From: Clostridia bacterium
GTDB lineage: Bacteria; Bacillota; Clostridia; Oscillospirales; CAG-272
DNA length: 7,156 bases
Assembly: GCA_017625275.1 (NCBI GenBank)
Contig: JAGALI010000006.1
Coordinates: 1-7,156, forward strand
Direction of reading: 5' to 3'
How positions within the stretch are numbered: position 1 is the stretch's first letter; every line of letters starts with the position of its first letter. The notes below the pieces were generated by a model. That model was not told the DNA's origin. It worked only from the letters and a program-made list of their open reading frames with translations, and searched no databases. The translations under genes and the position numbers were made by a program. Shown here in pieces: positions 1 to 5,646 of the stretch.

Positions 1-2085
1 AACAAGAATTGCTGAAAGCACCTTTATTCCACATGCAAGTGCTGATTTCTTTGAAAGAAGCGCGATGTCTCCGATTTTTTCACCATCAAGGTAAATGTTT
101 TGCCAAACGGTTTCGTCAGCCCAATATGGCTTTTCGTTCTTTTCAAAGGTAAACGCCTCCATGTGTGTATAGCGAGGCATCATACCGATAACGCCCTTTG
201 CGTGACGGAAAAGCTCTGAAACCTTATCCGCATTGCCAACAAAGGCACAGCCAAGGTGCTTTCTTTGGCAAGGAAGTGCTTCTCCCTCATAATTTGAGGT
301 GTAATCCTTATCAAGATAGATTTGTGCTTCCTCAAAAATGTCGAACTCATCAAAATTACGCTCATTCTTCACGATTGCCTTGCAAATGTTTGGAAGGAGT
401 GAGCATTTAACATATTTTTCTGTTGGTGATGGTGGGGTTGCGAGCGCCAAAATGCCATCTGTGCTTGGCATGATTGCATTTACGCACTCCTCGCTCATCC
501 AAGGATAGGTAAAGATTTCCTGCATATTGCAACGGAATGCAAGATATTCCTTTATCTTACGAACAAGGTCAACCTCAAGCTGGTTGATTGCCCCGTCGAA
601 GGAGGTTGTGATTGTTGTTGCCTCAAAGTTCTCGTAGCCATACATACGAGCAACCTCTTCCATAATGTCAGCCTTTATTCCTACATCGCCTGTTGAGCGC
701 CATGTTGGAACAACTATGTGCATTCCATTATCTGTAAAGGTTACCTCAAAGCCCATTGTACCGAGCTTTTTAGCTACTACCTCTTGAGGTATACGCTTAC
801 CTAGGCGTCTGTCAAGCCAGTCAAAATCAACATCTATTTCTTTTCTTGCAAGCTTGTTTGGATACTGGTCGTTAAAGGCTGTCACCCTCATATCAGGATA
901 AAGCTCTGCAAAAAGCTTCATGGCAAGCGAAAGTGCTTGATCACAGCGCTCAGGGTCTACTGCCTTTTCGTAGCGAGAGGATGCCTCTGTACGATTGTCA
1001 TAGCGAAGTGCTGTTCTGCGAACGCCCTTTGATTCAAAGTTTGCAACCTCAAGAATAACGCTGGTGGTTTCTGGAAGAACGGAGTCCTTTGCACCGCCCA
1101 TAACGCCTGCAAGAGCCACTGCACCCTCTGCATCGGCGATAACAAGGTCGTCTGATGATAGTGCAAGCTCCTTATCATTAAGAAGCTGAAGCTTTTCTCC
1201 CTGCTCTGCACGGCGAACCTCTATATGGTCAATGATATGATTAGAATCGAACACGTGTGTAGGCTGACCTGTGGCTAACATTACATAGTTTGTAATGTCT
1301 ACAAGCGCATTTATTGGACGCATGCCTACTCTCCAAATGCGACTTTGCATTTCAAATGGAGATGGCTTTACACCAAGTCCCTCAACACGTGCGCCTATAT
1401 AGCGAGGACATCTTTCCTCGTCCTTAATTCTTACATCGTAGCTTTCTTGTGTGCTTGGAGTGTATTTTTCAAATTCAACAAGCTCAAGGTCGTAAAGAGC
1501 TGCAAGCTCTCTTGCTATACCATAGTGACCCCAAAGATCAGGACGGTTTGTCATTGATTTGTTGTCTATTTCAAGAATAATATCGTCAAGTCCGAGCGCC
1601 TTAGCAAGTGGCTCTCCCGCCTTTGCGTCAAACGAGGTTATATCCATAATCTCGTGGTCGTCATTTACAGGGAAAAGGTCTGCAAGGCCGACCTCTACAG
1701 AGGCACAAATCATTCCGAAGCTTTGAACCCCACGAAGCTTTGCGTTTTTAATTTCAACAGGCTCTCCCTCTCCGTGCCAGCGAACCATAGCGCCTGGGCA
1801 AGCAACGACAACCTTCATTCCTGCCTCAAGGTTGCTTCCTCCACAAACGATATCCTTTATTTCTCCATCGCCGATATCAACCTTACAAACACGAAGCTTG
1901 TCTGCATTTGGGTGTGGAAGAACATCCTTAATTTCACCTACGACGATTTTATCAAAGCGCTCCGCAAGGCTTTCTGCGCCCTCAACCTCAACAGTTGACA
2001 TTGTAAGGTCATAAGCAAGCCTTGAAAGATCCATATCGTCAGGAAGCTTTACATAATCTTTTATCCAATTTAATGATAGTTTCAT
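1..2085 (-). CDS. pheT: Phenylalanyl-tRNA synthetase beta subunit, 3'-truncated by the window edge
   Basis: This is the beta subunit of the cytoplasmic alpha2-beta2 phenylalanyl-tRNA synthetase. In this family it binds tRNA-Phe, hydrolyses mischarged Tyr-tRNA, and supports the catalytic alpha subunit. The frame is open for 695 codons and begins MKLSLNWIKDYV, a typical PheT start. An EMAP-like tRNA-binding domain spans about residues 40-150 (HPNADKLRVCKVDIG, IVCGGSN). The B3/B4 editing region spans about 220-380 (NRPDLWGHYGIARE at 180-193, GMRPINALVDITNYVM, GQPTHVFD at 273-280, ALAGVMGG, RTEASSRYEKAVDPE). A B5 domain spans about 408-480, ending DIMEEVARMYGYENF. The catalytic-like core follows from about 490 (CSLLPNICKAIVKNE at 561-575). 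Family members are about 790-800 residues, so roughly 100 residues, including the C-terminal FDX-ACB anticodon-binding domain, lie outside the window. The start is supported by AGGAG at 2096-2092 with a 6-nt spacer. This SD overlaps the pheS stop codon, so the genes are co-transcribed and probably translationally coupled. Confidence 0.97.
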   Translation of the reverse strand, partial: MKLSLNWIKDYVKLPDDMDLSRLAYDLTMSTVEVEGAESLAERFDKIVVGEIKDVLPHPNADKLRVCKVDIGDGEIKDIVCGGSNLEAGMKVVVACPGAMVRWHGEGEPVEIKNAKLRGVQSFGMICASVEVGLADLFPVNDDHEIMDITSFDAKAGEPLAKALGLDDIILEIDNKSMTNRPDLWGHYGIARELAALYDLELVEFEKYTPSTQESYDVRIKDEERCPRYIGARVEGLGVKPSPFEMQSRIWRVGMRPINALVDITNYVMLATGQPTHVFDSNHIIDHIEVRRAEQGEKLQLLNDKELALSSDDLVIADAEGAVALAGVMGGAKDSVLPETTSVILEVANFESKGVRRTALRYDNRTEASSRYEKAVDPERCDQALSLAMKLFAELYPDMRVTAFNDQYPNKLARKEIDVDFDWLDRRLGKRIPQEVVAKKLGTMGFEVTFTDNGMHIVVPTWRSTGDVGIKADIMEEVARMYGYENFEATTITTSFDGAINQLEVDLVRKIKEYLAFRCNMQEIFTYPWMSEECVNAIMPSTDGILALATPPSPTEKYVKCSLLPNICKAIVKNERNFDEFDIFEEAQIYLDKDYTSNYEGEALPCQRKHLGCAFVGNADKVSELFRHAKGVIGMMPRYTHMEAFTFEKNEKPYWADETVWQNIYLDGEKIGDIALLSKKSALACGIKVLSAILV

Positions 2086-2096
2086 CTTTTTTCTCC

Positions 2097-3134
2097 TTAA
2101 TGAAATTGCTTTAAGAAGCGAAGGTCTGTGCTATGGAAAAGACGAACATCGTCAACGCCATAACGCATCATAACTAGTCTGTCAAGTCCTATGTTTACAT
2201 AGAAGCCTGTGTATTCATCAGGGTCAAGTCCTGCTGCGCGAAGCACGTTTGGATGTGGTGTACCACCTGGCATAATTTCAATCCAGCCCACATGCTTACA
2301 TACGCTACAGCCCTTGCCGTTACAAACAAGACAGCCCATATCAATTTCAAAGCCTGGCTCAACAAATGGGAAGAAGCCAGCGCGCATTCTTACAGGCACG
2401 TCTCTGCCGAATACCTTTGAAAGAATGCTCTTTATCATTACCTTACCAGCTGTATAGGTGAAGTCCTTATCAACTATAAGAGCCTCGTATTGGAAAAACG
2501 CACGCTCATGACGGGCATCTGTTGTTTCATTTCTATAAACACGACCTGGGTAAACGAAGCGATATGGTGGCTTATGTGTCTGCATATAGCGCACGCTATC
2601 ACCCGTCAAGTGAGGACGAAGACAAAGCTTATCATTTGCCTCTCCTGAATCGTGTCCCTCAAGCCAATAGGTATCCATGCTCTCTCTAGCTGGATGGTTT
2701 GGTGGGAAATTCAAGTTGTCAAAGGCATAATATTCACTTGTGATTTCTGGACCACTAAATACCTCGAAGCCCATCGAACGAAAGGCATCGTTTAGGTCAT
2801 AGCACATTTGTGTTATTGGGTGAAGTCCACCAATCTTTGGTTCAATACCCGGAAGGGTGCAGTCAAAATCTGGTGAAATTTCTGACGCCTTGAGCTTTAG
2901 CTCCTCTCTGCGTCCCTCTATTTGCTCTGTAAGAAGCATCTTTACATTGTTTACTGCCTTACCCATTTCTGGACGAAGGGATACATCTAGCTTTGGAATT
3001 TCCTTAAGAAGCTCCGTTACGCTTCCCTGCTTACCAAGAAGTGCGCCCTTAACCTCTTGAAGCTCTGCCTCGGTTTGTGCGCCTTGAATTTTTGCTGTTC
3101 CCTCTTGGAGCAACGCATTCAATTTTTCTTTCAT
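2097..3134 (-). CDS. pheS: Phenylalanyl-tRNA synthetase alpha subunit
   Basis: This is the catalytic alpha subunit of the class II phenylalanyl-tRNA synthetase, which forms Phe-AMP and charges tRNA-Phe. At 345 residues it has the usual family length. Residues 1-85 form the charged N-terminal coiled-coil arm that contacts tRNA. Motif 1 lies at about 105-131 (HPITQMCYDLNDAFRSMGF). Motif 2 is at 197-217 (GRVYRNETTDARHERAFFQ). Motif 3 is at 314-331 (NIGLDRLVMMRYGVDD). The protein ends RFLKQFH, as most PheS do. Residues 268, 271, 276 and 279 form a CxxC-x4-CxxC knuckle in the insertion before the pocket, probably a zinc site; this variant occurs in other Firmicutes PheS. Around the Phe pocket the sequence reads GTPHPNVL and GFYVNIG where E. 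coli has GMVHPNVL and GFAFGMG (see findings). AGGAG at 3147-3143 with an 8-nt spacer fixes the start. Expression is under the T-box leader immediately upstream, and pheT follows after 11 nt. Confidence 0.97.
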   Translation of the reverse strand: MKEKLNALLQEGTAKIQGAQTEAELQEVKGALLGKQGSVTELLKEIPKLDVSLRPEMGKAVNNVKMLLTEQIEGRREELKLKASEISPDFDCTLPGIEPKIGGLHPITQMCYDLNDAFRSMGFEVFSGPEITSEYYAFDNLNFPPNHPARESMDTYWLEGHDSGEANDKLCLRPHLTGDSVRYMQTHKPPYRFVYPGRVYRNETTDARHERAFFQYEALIVDKDFTYTAGKVMIKSILSKVFGRDVPVRMRAGFFPFVEPGFEIDMGCLVCNGKGCSVCKHVGWIEIMPGGTPHPNVLRAAGLDPDEYTGFYVNIGLDRLVMMRYGVDDVRLFHSTDLRFLKQFH

Positions 3135-3159
3135 TTTTATATCTCCTAATTAAAAATTT

Positions 3160-3420
3160 AACAAAATAAAAACCCCTGTCAAAAAGACAGGGGCGAATAA
3201 TATCGCGGTACCACCCAAATTCAGCCATACGGCCCTTTAGAAGCTATCACTTCCTATGTCTGTAACGGGACACCCGTGCCCACCTACTATAGTTCAGCAA
3301 GCCTGCTCCAAAGCGAAACGCAATTATCATATTAGCAAGCACGCTTCCAGCCCAAGACGCGCCTCTCTGTGTACTAAAGCTTGATAATGCAAACTTTTTC
3401 ATAGCATTTATAATTACATT
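3160..3420 (-). promoter_or_regulatory. T-box riboswitch, Phe-specific, upstream of pheS-pheT
   Basis: This leader RNA should sense uncharged tRNA-Phe and permit read-through into pheS. Conserved elements occur in T-box order on the minus strand. The specifier-loop AGTA is at 3375-3372 and AGAGAG at 3368-3363. The distal Stem I loop GGCTGGAAGC is at 3352-3343. The UUC specifier is at 3317-3315, followed by GGAG and TGAAC. TAGTAGG is at about 3288-3282. Stem III (ACGGG, TGT, CCCGT) is at 3277-3265, followed by TTACA. The T-box core GGGTGGTACCGCG is at 3216-3204. The antiterminator is visible: GGG (3216-3214) pairs with CCC (3192-3190), and GCG (3206-3204) pairs with CGC (3195-3193), with UGGUACC (3213-3207) bulged out. 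UGGU pairs with the ACCA end of tRNA-Phe. The specifier was read by position and codon identity, not by folding; the overlapping UUU one base upstream is also a Phe codon. Confidence 0.96.
3162..3193 (-). terminator. T-box attenuator terminator before pheS
   Basis: A perfect 8-bp stem (CCCCTGTC 3193-3186 with GACAGGGG 3180-3173) closes a TTTTT loop and is followed by a T-rich run from 3172, all in minus-strand sense. The first three C residues are also needed for the antiterminator helix, so the two structures exclude each other. Binding of uncharged tRNA-Phe should favour the antiterminator. There is no U tract on the plus-strand side, so it acts in one direction only. Confidence 0.93.
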
Positions 3421-3424
3421 GGTT

Positions 3425-3453
3425 ATTCTAACATAAGAATATAAAAAAAGCAA
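3425..3453 (-). promoter_or_regulatory. Predicted sigma-A-type promoter for the T-box/pheS-pheT operon
   Basis: On the minus strand the -35 TTGCTT (3453-3448) and -10 TAGAAT (3430-3425) are separated by exactly 17 nt. The -10 matches the consensus at 5 of 6 positions and the -35 at 4 of 6. Transcription would start near 3420-3418, a short distance before the first T-box Stem I element, which is the expected arrangement. A- and T-rich runs upstream of the -35 (3455-3480) could act as an UP element. Confidence 0.75.
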
Positions 3454-3499
3454 GATTTTTTTAATATTTTCAATTATTTTTTTGCTAATCTTCAAAAAA

Positions 3500-3528
3500 C
3501 TGTCACATTTCTATTGTAAAATGATAAT
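3500..3528 (+). promoter_or_regulatory. Candidate promoter for the htrA-like gene
   Basis: The -35-like CTGTCA (3500-3505) and the -10-like GATAAT (3523-3528) are 17 nt apart. They match the consensus at 4 and 5 of 6 positions. Transcription would start near 3535, leaving a leader of about 20 nt that just includes the ribosome binding site. A competing -10-like TAAAAT lies at 3517-3522 but has no -35 at a suitable distance. A weak -35 would fit a gene that needs an activator, which is inference. Confidence 0.45.
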
Positions 3529-3553
3529 GATGAAAACGAAAGGAGCCTATTAA

Positions 3554-4810
3554 ATGGCAGATTTTATATACAATAATTTTAATGAGCCAAATGGTGATGA
3601 CAATAATAACAACAACGATTGGTATTATGGATATGATGCGCCCACTGTTCAAAGGACACAGCGCTCCAATACAAATCTTGCAGTTATTTTAGTTTGTGCC
3701 TTTTTTGGTATTTTGATTTTACTTACATTCATTTTTGGTAGTATAATTGTAGGCAAGCTAACCTCAAGCAATATAGGAAATCAAAATGTTGATAGCATGA
3801 TTTTCTCAACACCAAAAACTGAGCTTAGCACGCCTGTAAATCCCTCGGCTACGACGCCAAGAGATGAAGCCAAGGAATACGAAAGCTATTCTGAGGTAAT
3901 TTATGCTGTAAAGGACAGCGTTGTTGAAATAAAAACTCAGGTTATTTCTAATGGCCATACAATAAGCGAAAGTGCTGGTAGTGGTGTTATTATTGGCTCT
4001 TATAAAATTGATGATGTAGACGCTGGATATTATGTTGTGACAAATGCACACGTTGTTGAGGCATCAAACGGAATCGTTTCCGACAAAATAATGATAAAAA
4101 CAACCGACGGCAAGGAATACGAGGTTACAGGTGTTCGTGGCTCTGACACATATGGCGATATCGCTGTGCTTATGATAAACACAACCGATAAGCTTAAGGG
4201 TGTTAGCTTCGGCGACTCTAACTCTCTTGTTCTTGGTCAAGAGGTTATTGCAATCGGCAATCCTCTTGGCGAGCTTGGTGGCTCTTGCACAAATGGAATT
4301 ATAAGTGCACTTGACCGTGAGGTTGAAATTGATGGTACATCGTTCAAGCTTTTGCAGACTAATGCTGCAATTAACCAAGGAAACTCTGGTGGTGGTCTAT
4401 TCAATATGAAGGGACAGCTTGTTGGAATTATAAACGCTAAAACAATTGGTGATGGTGTTGAGGGTATTGGCTTTGCTATTCCTTCAAACGAGGCAAAAAA
4501 TATTGTTTCAGATATTATTGAGTTTGGATATGCAAAGGGTAGACCCTTCCTTGGAATTACAATTGCCTCTACCACTGATATGTTCTCAAAGCCTTATGTA
4601 TATATTCATGACCTAGAGTCAGGCTACAATGATAATGTTCTTCAAAAGCAAGACATTATTCTCTCGCTTAATGGTACTGATATTACTACTCTTGAGGATT
4701 TTCGCTCAGTTATTTCAAAGGCAAAGCCTGGTGATTCTCTTGAGGCAGTTATAAAGCGTGGAAACGAATATATAACCATTAGCCTTATGGTTTATGAAAA
4801 GGTTTCTTAA
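3554..4810 (+). CDS. htrA: HtrA/DegP-family membrane-anchored serine protease with one PDZ domain
   Basis: This is a trypsin-like (family S1C) protease predicted to sit on the outer face of the cytoplasmic membrane, where HtrA proteins degrade or refold misfolded exported proteins. The 418 residues begin with a cytoplasmic tail rich in Asn and Asp (residues 7-22). One transmembrane segment follows at about 41-68 with no evident signal-peptidase site, then a Ser/Thr/Pro linker to about 105. The protease domain spans about 112-320. The triad is intact: His166 in TNAHVV, Asp202 in YGDIAVL, and Ser278 in GNSGGG. The C-terminal PDZ domain (about 325-415) keeps the FLGI carboxylate-binding strand (332-335), while its central helix is degenerate. 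AGGAG at 3541-3545 with an 8-nt spacer supports the start. The gene is monocistronic by appearance, divergent from pheS and terminated before the two-component genes. The symbol is given at family level; paralogues such as htrB or yyxA cannot be separated here. Confidence 0.94.
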   Translation: MADFIYNNFNEPNGDDNNNNNDWYYGYDAPTVQRTQRSNTNLAVILVCAFFGILILLTFIFGSIIVGKLTSSNIGNQNVDSMIFSTPKTELSTPVNPSATTPRDEAKEYESYSEVIYAVKDSVVEIKTQVISNGHTISESAGSGVIIGSYKIDDVDAGYYVVTNAHVVEASNGIVSDKIMIKTTDGKEYEVTGVRGSDTYGDIAVLMINTTDKLKGVSFGDSNSLVLGQEVIAIGNPLGELGGSCTNGIISALDREVEIDGTSFKLLQTNAAINQGNSGGGLFNMKGQLVGIINAKTIGDGVEGIGFAIPSNEAKNIVSDIIEFGYAKGRPFLGITIASTTDMFSKPYVYIHDLESGYNDNVLQKQDIILSLNGTDITTLEDFRSVISKAKPGDSLEAVIKRGNEYITISLMVYEKVS

Positions 4811-4860
4811 TTAGCATTTATCTCTCTCCTTTTTATATAGACTGCTAAGCGGTCAGCAGG
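4811..4860 (+). other. Short 3' UTR segment with mutually exclusive pairings
   Basis: Between the htrA stop and the terminator, three inverted complementarities share the same central bases. GACTGC (4840-4845) can pair with GCGGTC (4849-4854, one G-U pair). CTGCT (4842-4846) can pair with AGCAG (4855-4859). TTAGCA (4811-4816) can pair with TGCTAA (4843-4848). Only one can form at a time. A role is unknown; it may only be 3' UTR structure. Confidence 0.4.
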
Positions 4861-4894
4861 ATACGGCACACCCCTATTGTGCCGTATTTTGTTT
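4861..4894 (+). terminator. Intrinsic terminator after the htrA-like gene
   Basis: A perfect 10-bp stem (ATACGGCACA 4861-4870 with TGTGCCGTAT 4878-4887) closes a 7-nt loop. It runs directly into a T-rich tract TTTTGTTT (4887-4894). It lies 50 nt after the htrA stop and just before the response-regulator promoter, so it separates the two transcription units. The reverse sense lacks a comparable U run. Confidence 0.93.
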
Positions 4895-4906
4895 AAATTC
4901 GTTCTA

Positions 4907-4935
4907 TTGACATTTTATATAATGTATGGTATTAT
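4907..4935 (+). promoter_or_regulatory. Strong sigma-A-type promoter for the two-component operon
   Basis: A perfect -35 TTGACA (4907-4912) is followed, after exactly 17 nt, by the -10 TATTAT (4930-4935, 5 of 6). An extended -10 TG lies at 4927-4928. Transcription should start about 4941-4943, only 11-13 nt before ATG 4954. This predicts constitutive, strong expression of the regulator and kinase independent of htrA read-through. Confidence 0.85.
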
Positions 4936-4942
4936 TTTTATG

Positions 4943-4948
4943 AGGTGA
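4943..4948 (+). promoter_or_regulatory. Ribosome binding site that decides the response-regulator start
   Basis: AGGTGA at 4943-4948 lies 5 nt before ATG 4954. The upstream in-frame GTG at 4945 lies inside this SD, and it would put MIT before the conserved MYKILITDDE start, so ATG 4954 is preferred. The SD sits at the extreme 5' end of the predicted transcript. Confidence 0.75.
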
Positions 4949-4953
4949 TAACT

Positions 4954-5646
4954 ATGTATAAAATATTAATTACAGACGATGAGGAAATGATTAGAAAGCT
5001 CATTCGCAAATATGCCGAATTTGAGGGACATACTGTAACCGAGGCCTCTAATGGAATGGAGGCGCTTATTCAGCTTAAAAACAACTCCTTTGATATTGTA
5101 ATTATGGATATTATGATGCCTGAGCTTGATGGCTTTTCTGCTTGTCGCGAAATTAGAAAGTTCTCTAATGTTCCTATTATTATGCTTTCTGCAAGAGGCG
5201 AGGAATACGACAAGATTAATGGCTTTGAAATTGGTATTGACGACTATGTTATAAAGCCCTTCTCTCCTAAGGAGCTAATGCTTAGAATTGATGCTATCAT
5301 GAAAAGAGCCAAGGTGAAGGAAAAGGACAACACTCCAAAAAATGAGGTTGTTTCTATGGCTGATGGTGGCCTTGTTGTTGACTTTACTGCAAGAATTGTT
5401 TACATAGATGGAAAAAGAACTGAAATGTCTCCTAAGGAATATGATTTATTCTTTTATATGATTAGAAATAAGAACATTGCTCTTACAAGAGACAAGCTTC
5501 TATCTGATGTATGGGGCTACGATTTCTTTGGCGATGACAGAACCCTTGACACACACATCAAAATCCTGCGCAAAAGCCTTGGGCACTATGCGGATTTTAT
5601 CGTTACCATACGCGGTGTAGGATACCGCTTTGAATATAAGGAATGA
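4954..5646 (+). CDS. OmpR/PhoB-family response regulator
   Basis: This is a DNA-binding response regulator predicted to be phosphorylated by the kinase encoded directly downstream. From ATG 4954 it is 230 residues, the normal length for the family. The receiver domain (1-118) has the acidic pair Asp8/Asp9, the phospho-acceptor Asp52 in VIMDIMMPELDG, the switch Ser79 in IIMLSAR, and Lys101 in DDYVIKPF. A linker (about 119-134, charged) leads to the winged-helix trans_reg_C domain (about 135-228). This contains SPKEYDLFFYMIRNK, LLSDVWGYDF and the recognition helix RTLDTHIKILRKSLG, ending with the wing IRGVGYRFEYKE. All key residues are intact. Transcription is expected from 4907-4935. It lies downstream of the htrA-like gene, so a CssR-like secretion-stress role is possible, but PhoP/VanR-type regulators look similar and the target is unknown. 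Confidence 0.95.
   Translation: MYKILITDDEEMIRKLIRKYAEFEGHTVTEASNGMEALIQLKNNSFDIVIMDIMMPELDGFSACREIRKFSNVPIIMLSARGEEYDKINGFEIGIDDYVIKPFSPKELMLRIDAIMKRAKVKEKDNTPKNEVVSMADGGLVVDFTARIVYIDGKRTEMSPKEYDLFFYMIRNKNIALTRDKLLSDVWGYDFFGDDRTLDTHIKILRKSLGHYADFIVTIRGVGYRFEYKE

Noticed and set aside
957..1211. Minus-strand 84-codon frame in the pheT region
   Set aside because: It is on the same strand as pheT but out of frame with the conserved PheT sequence, so it is a shadow.
1654..1998. Plus-strand open frame of 114 codons inside pheT
   Set aside because: It lies antisense to the well-supported pheT frame, has no ribosome binding site, and encodes no recognisable protein. It is a shadow of pheT codon use.
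3247..3495. Minus-strand open frame of 82 codons between pheS and htrA
   Set aside because: It covers the T-box leader and its promoter, and the start precedes the predicted transcription start. The bases are explained by conserved RNA elements.
4064..4575. Two minus-strand open frames of 104 and 112 codons within the htrA-like gene
   Set aside because: They overlap the intact protease frame in antisense and have no initiation signals or family resemblance.
3509..4909. Shared 8-mer TTCTATTG in front of htrA (3509-3516) and the response regulator (4902-4909)
   Set aside because: A single AT-rich 8-mer shared by two short promoter regions can easily arise by chance. It sits at different positions relative to the two promoters and is not a direct repeat as OmpR-family sites usually are.
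4945..4953. GTG 4945 as start of the response regulator
   Set aside because: It lies within the SD sequence of ATG 4954 and would add residues not seen at the conserved receiver N-terminus.
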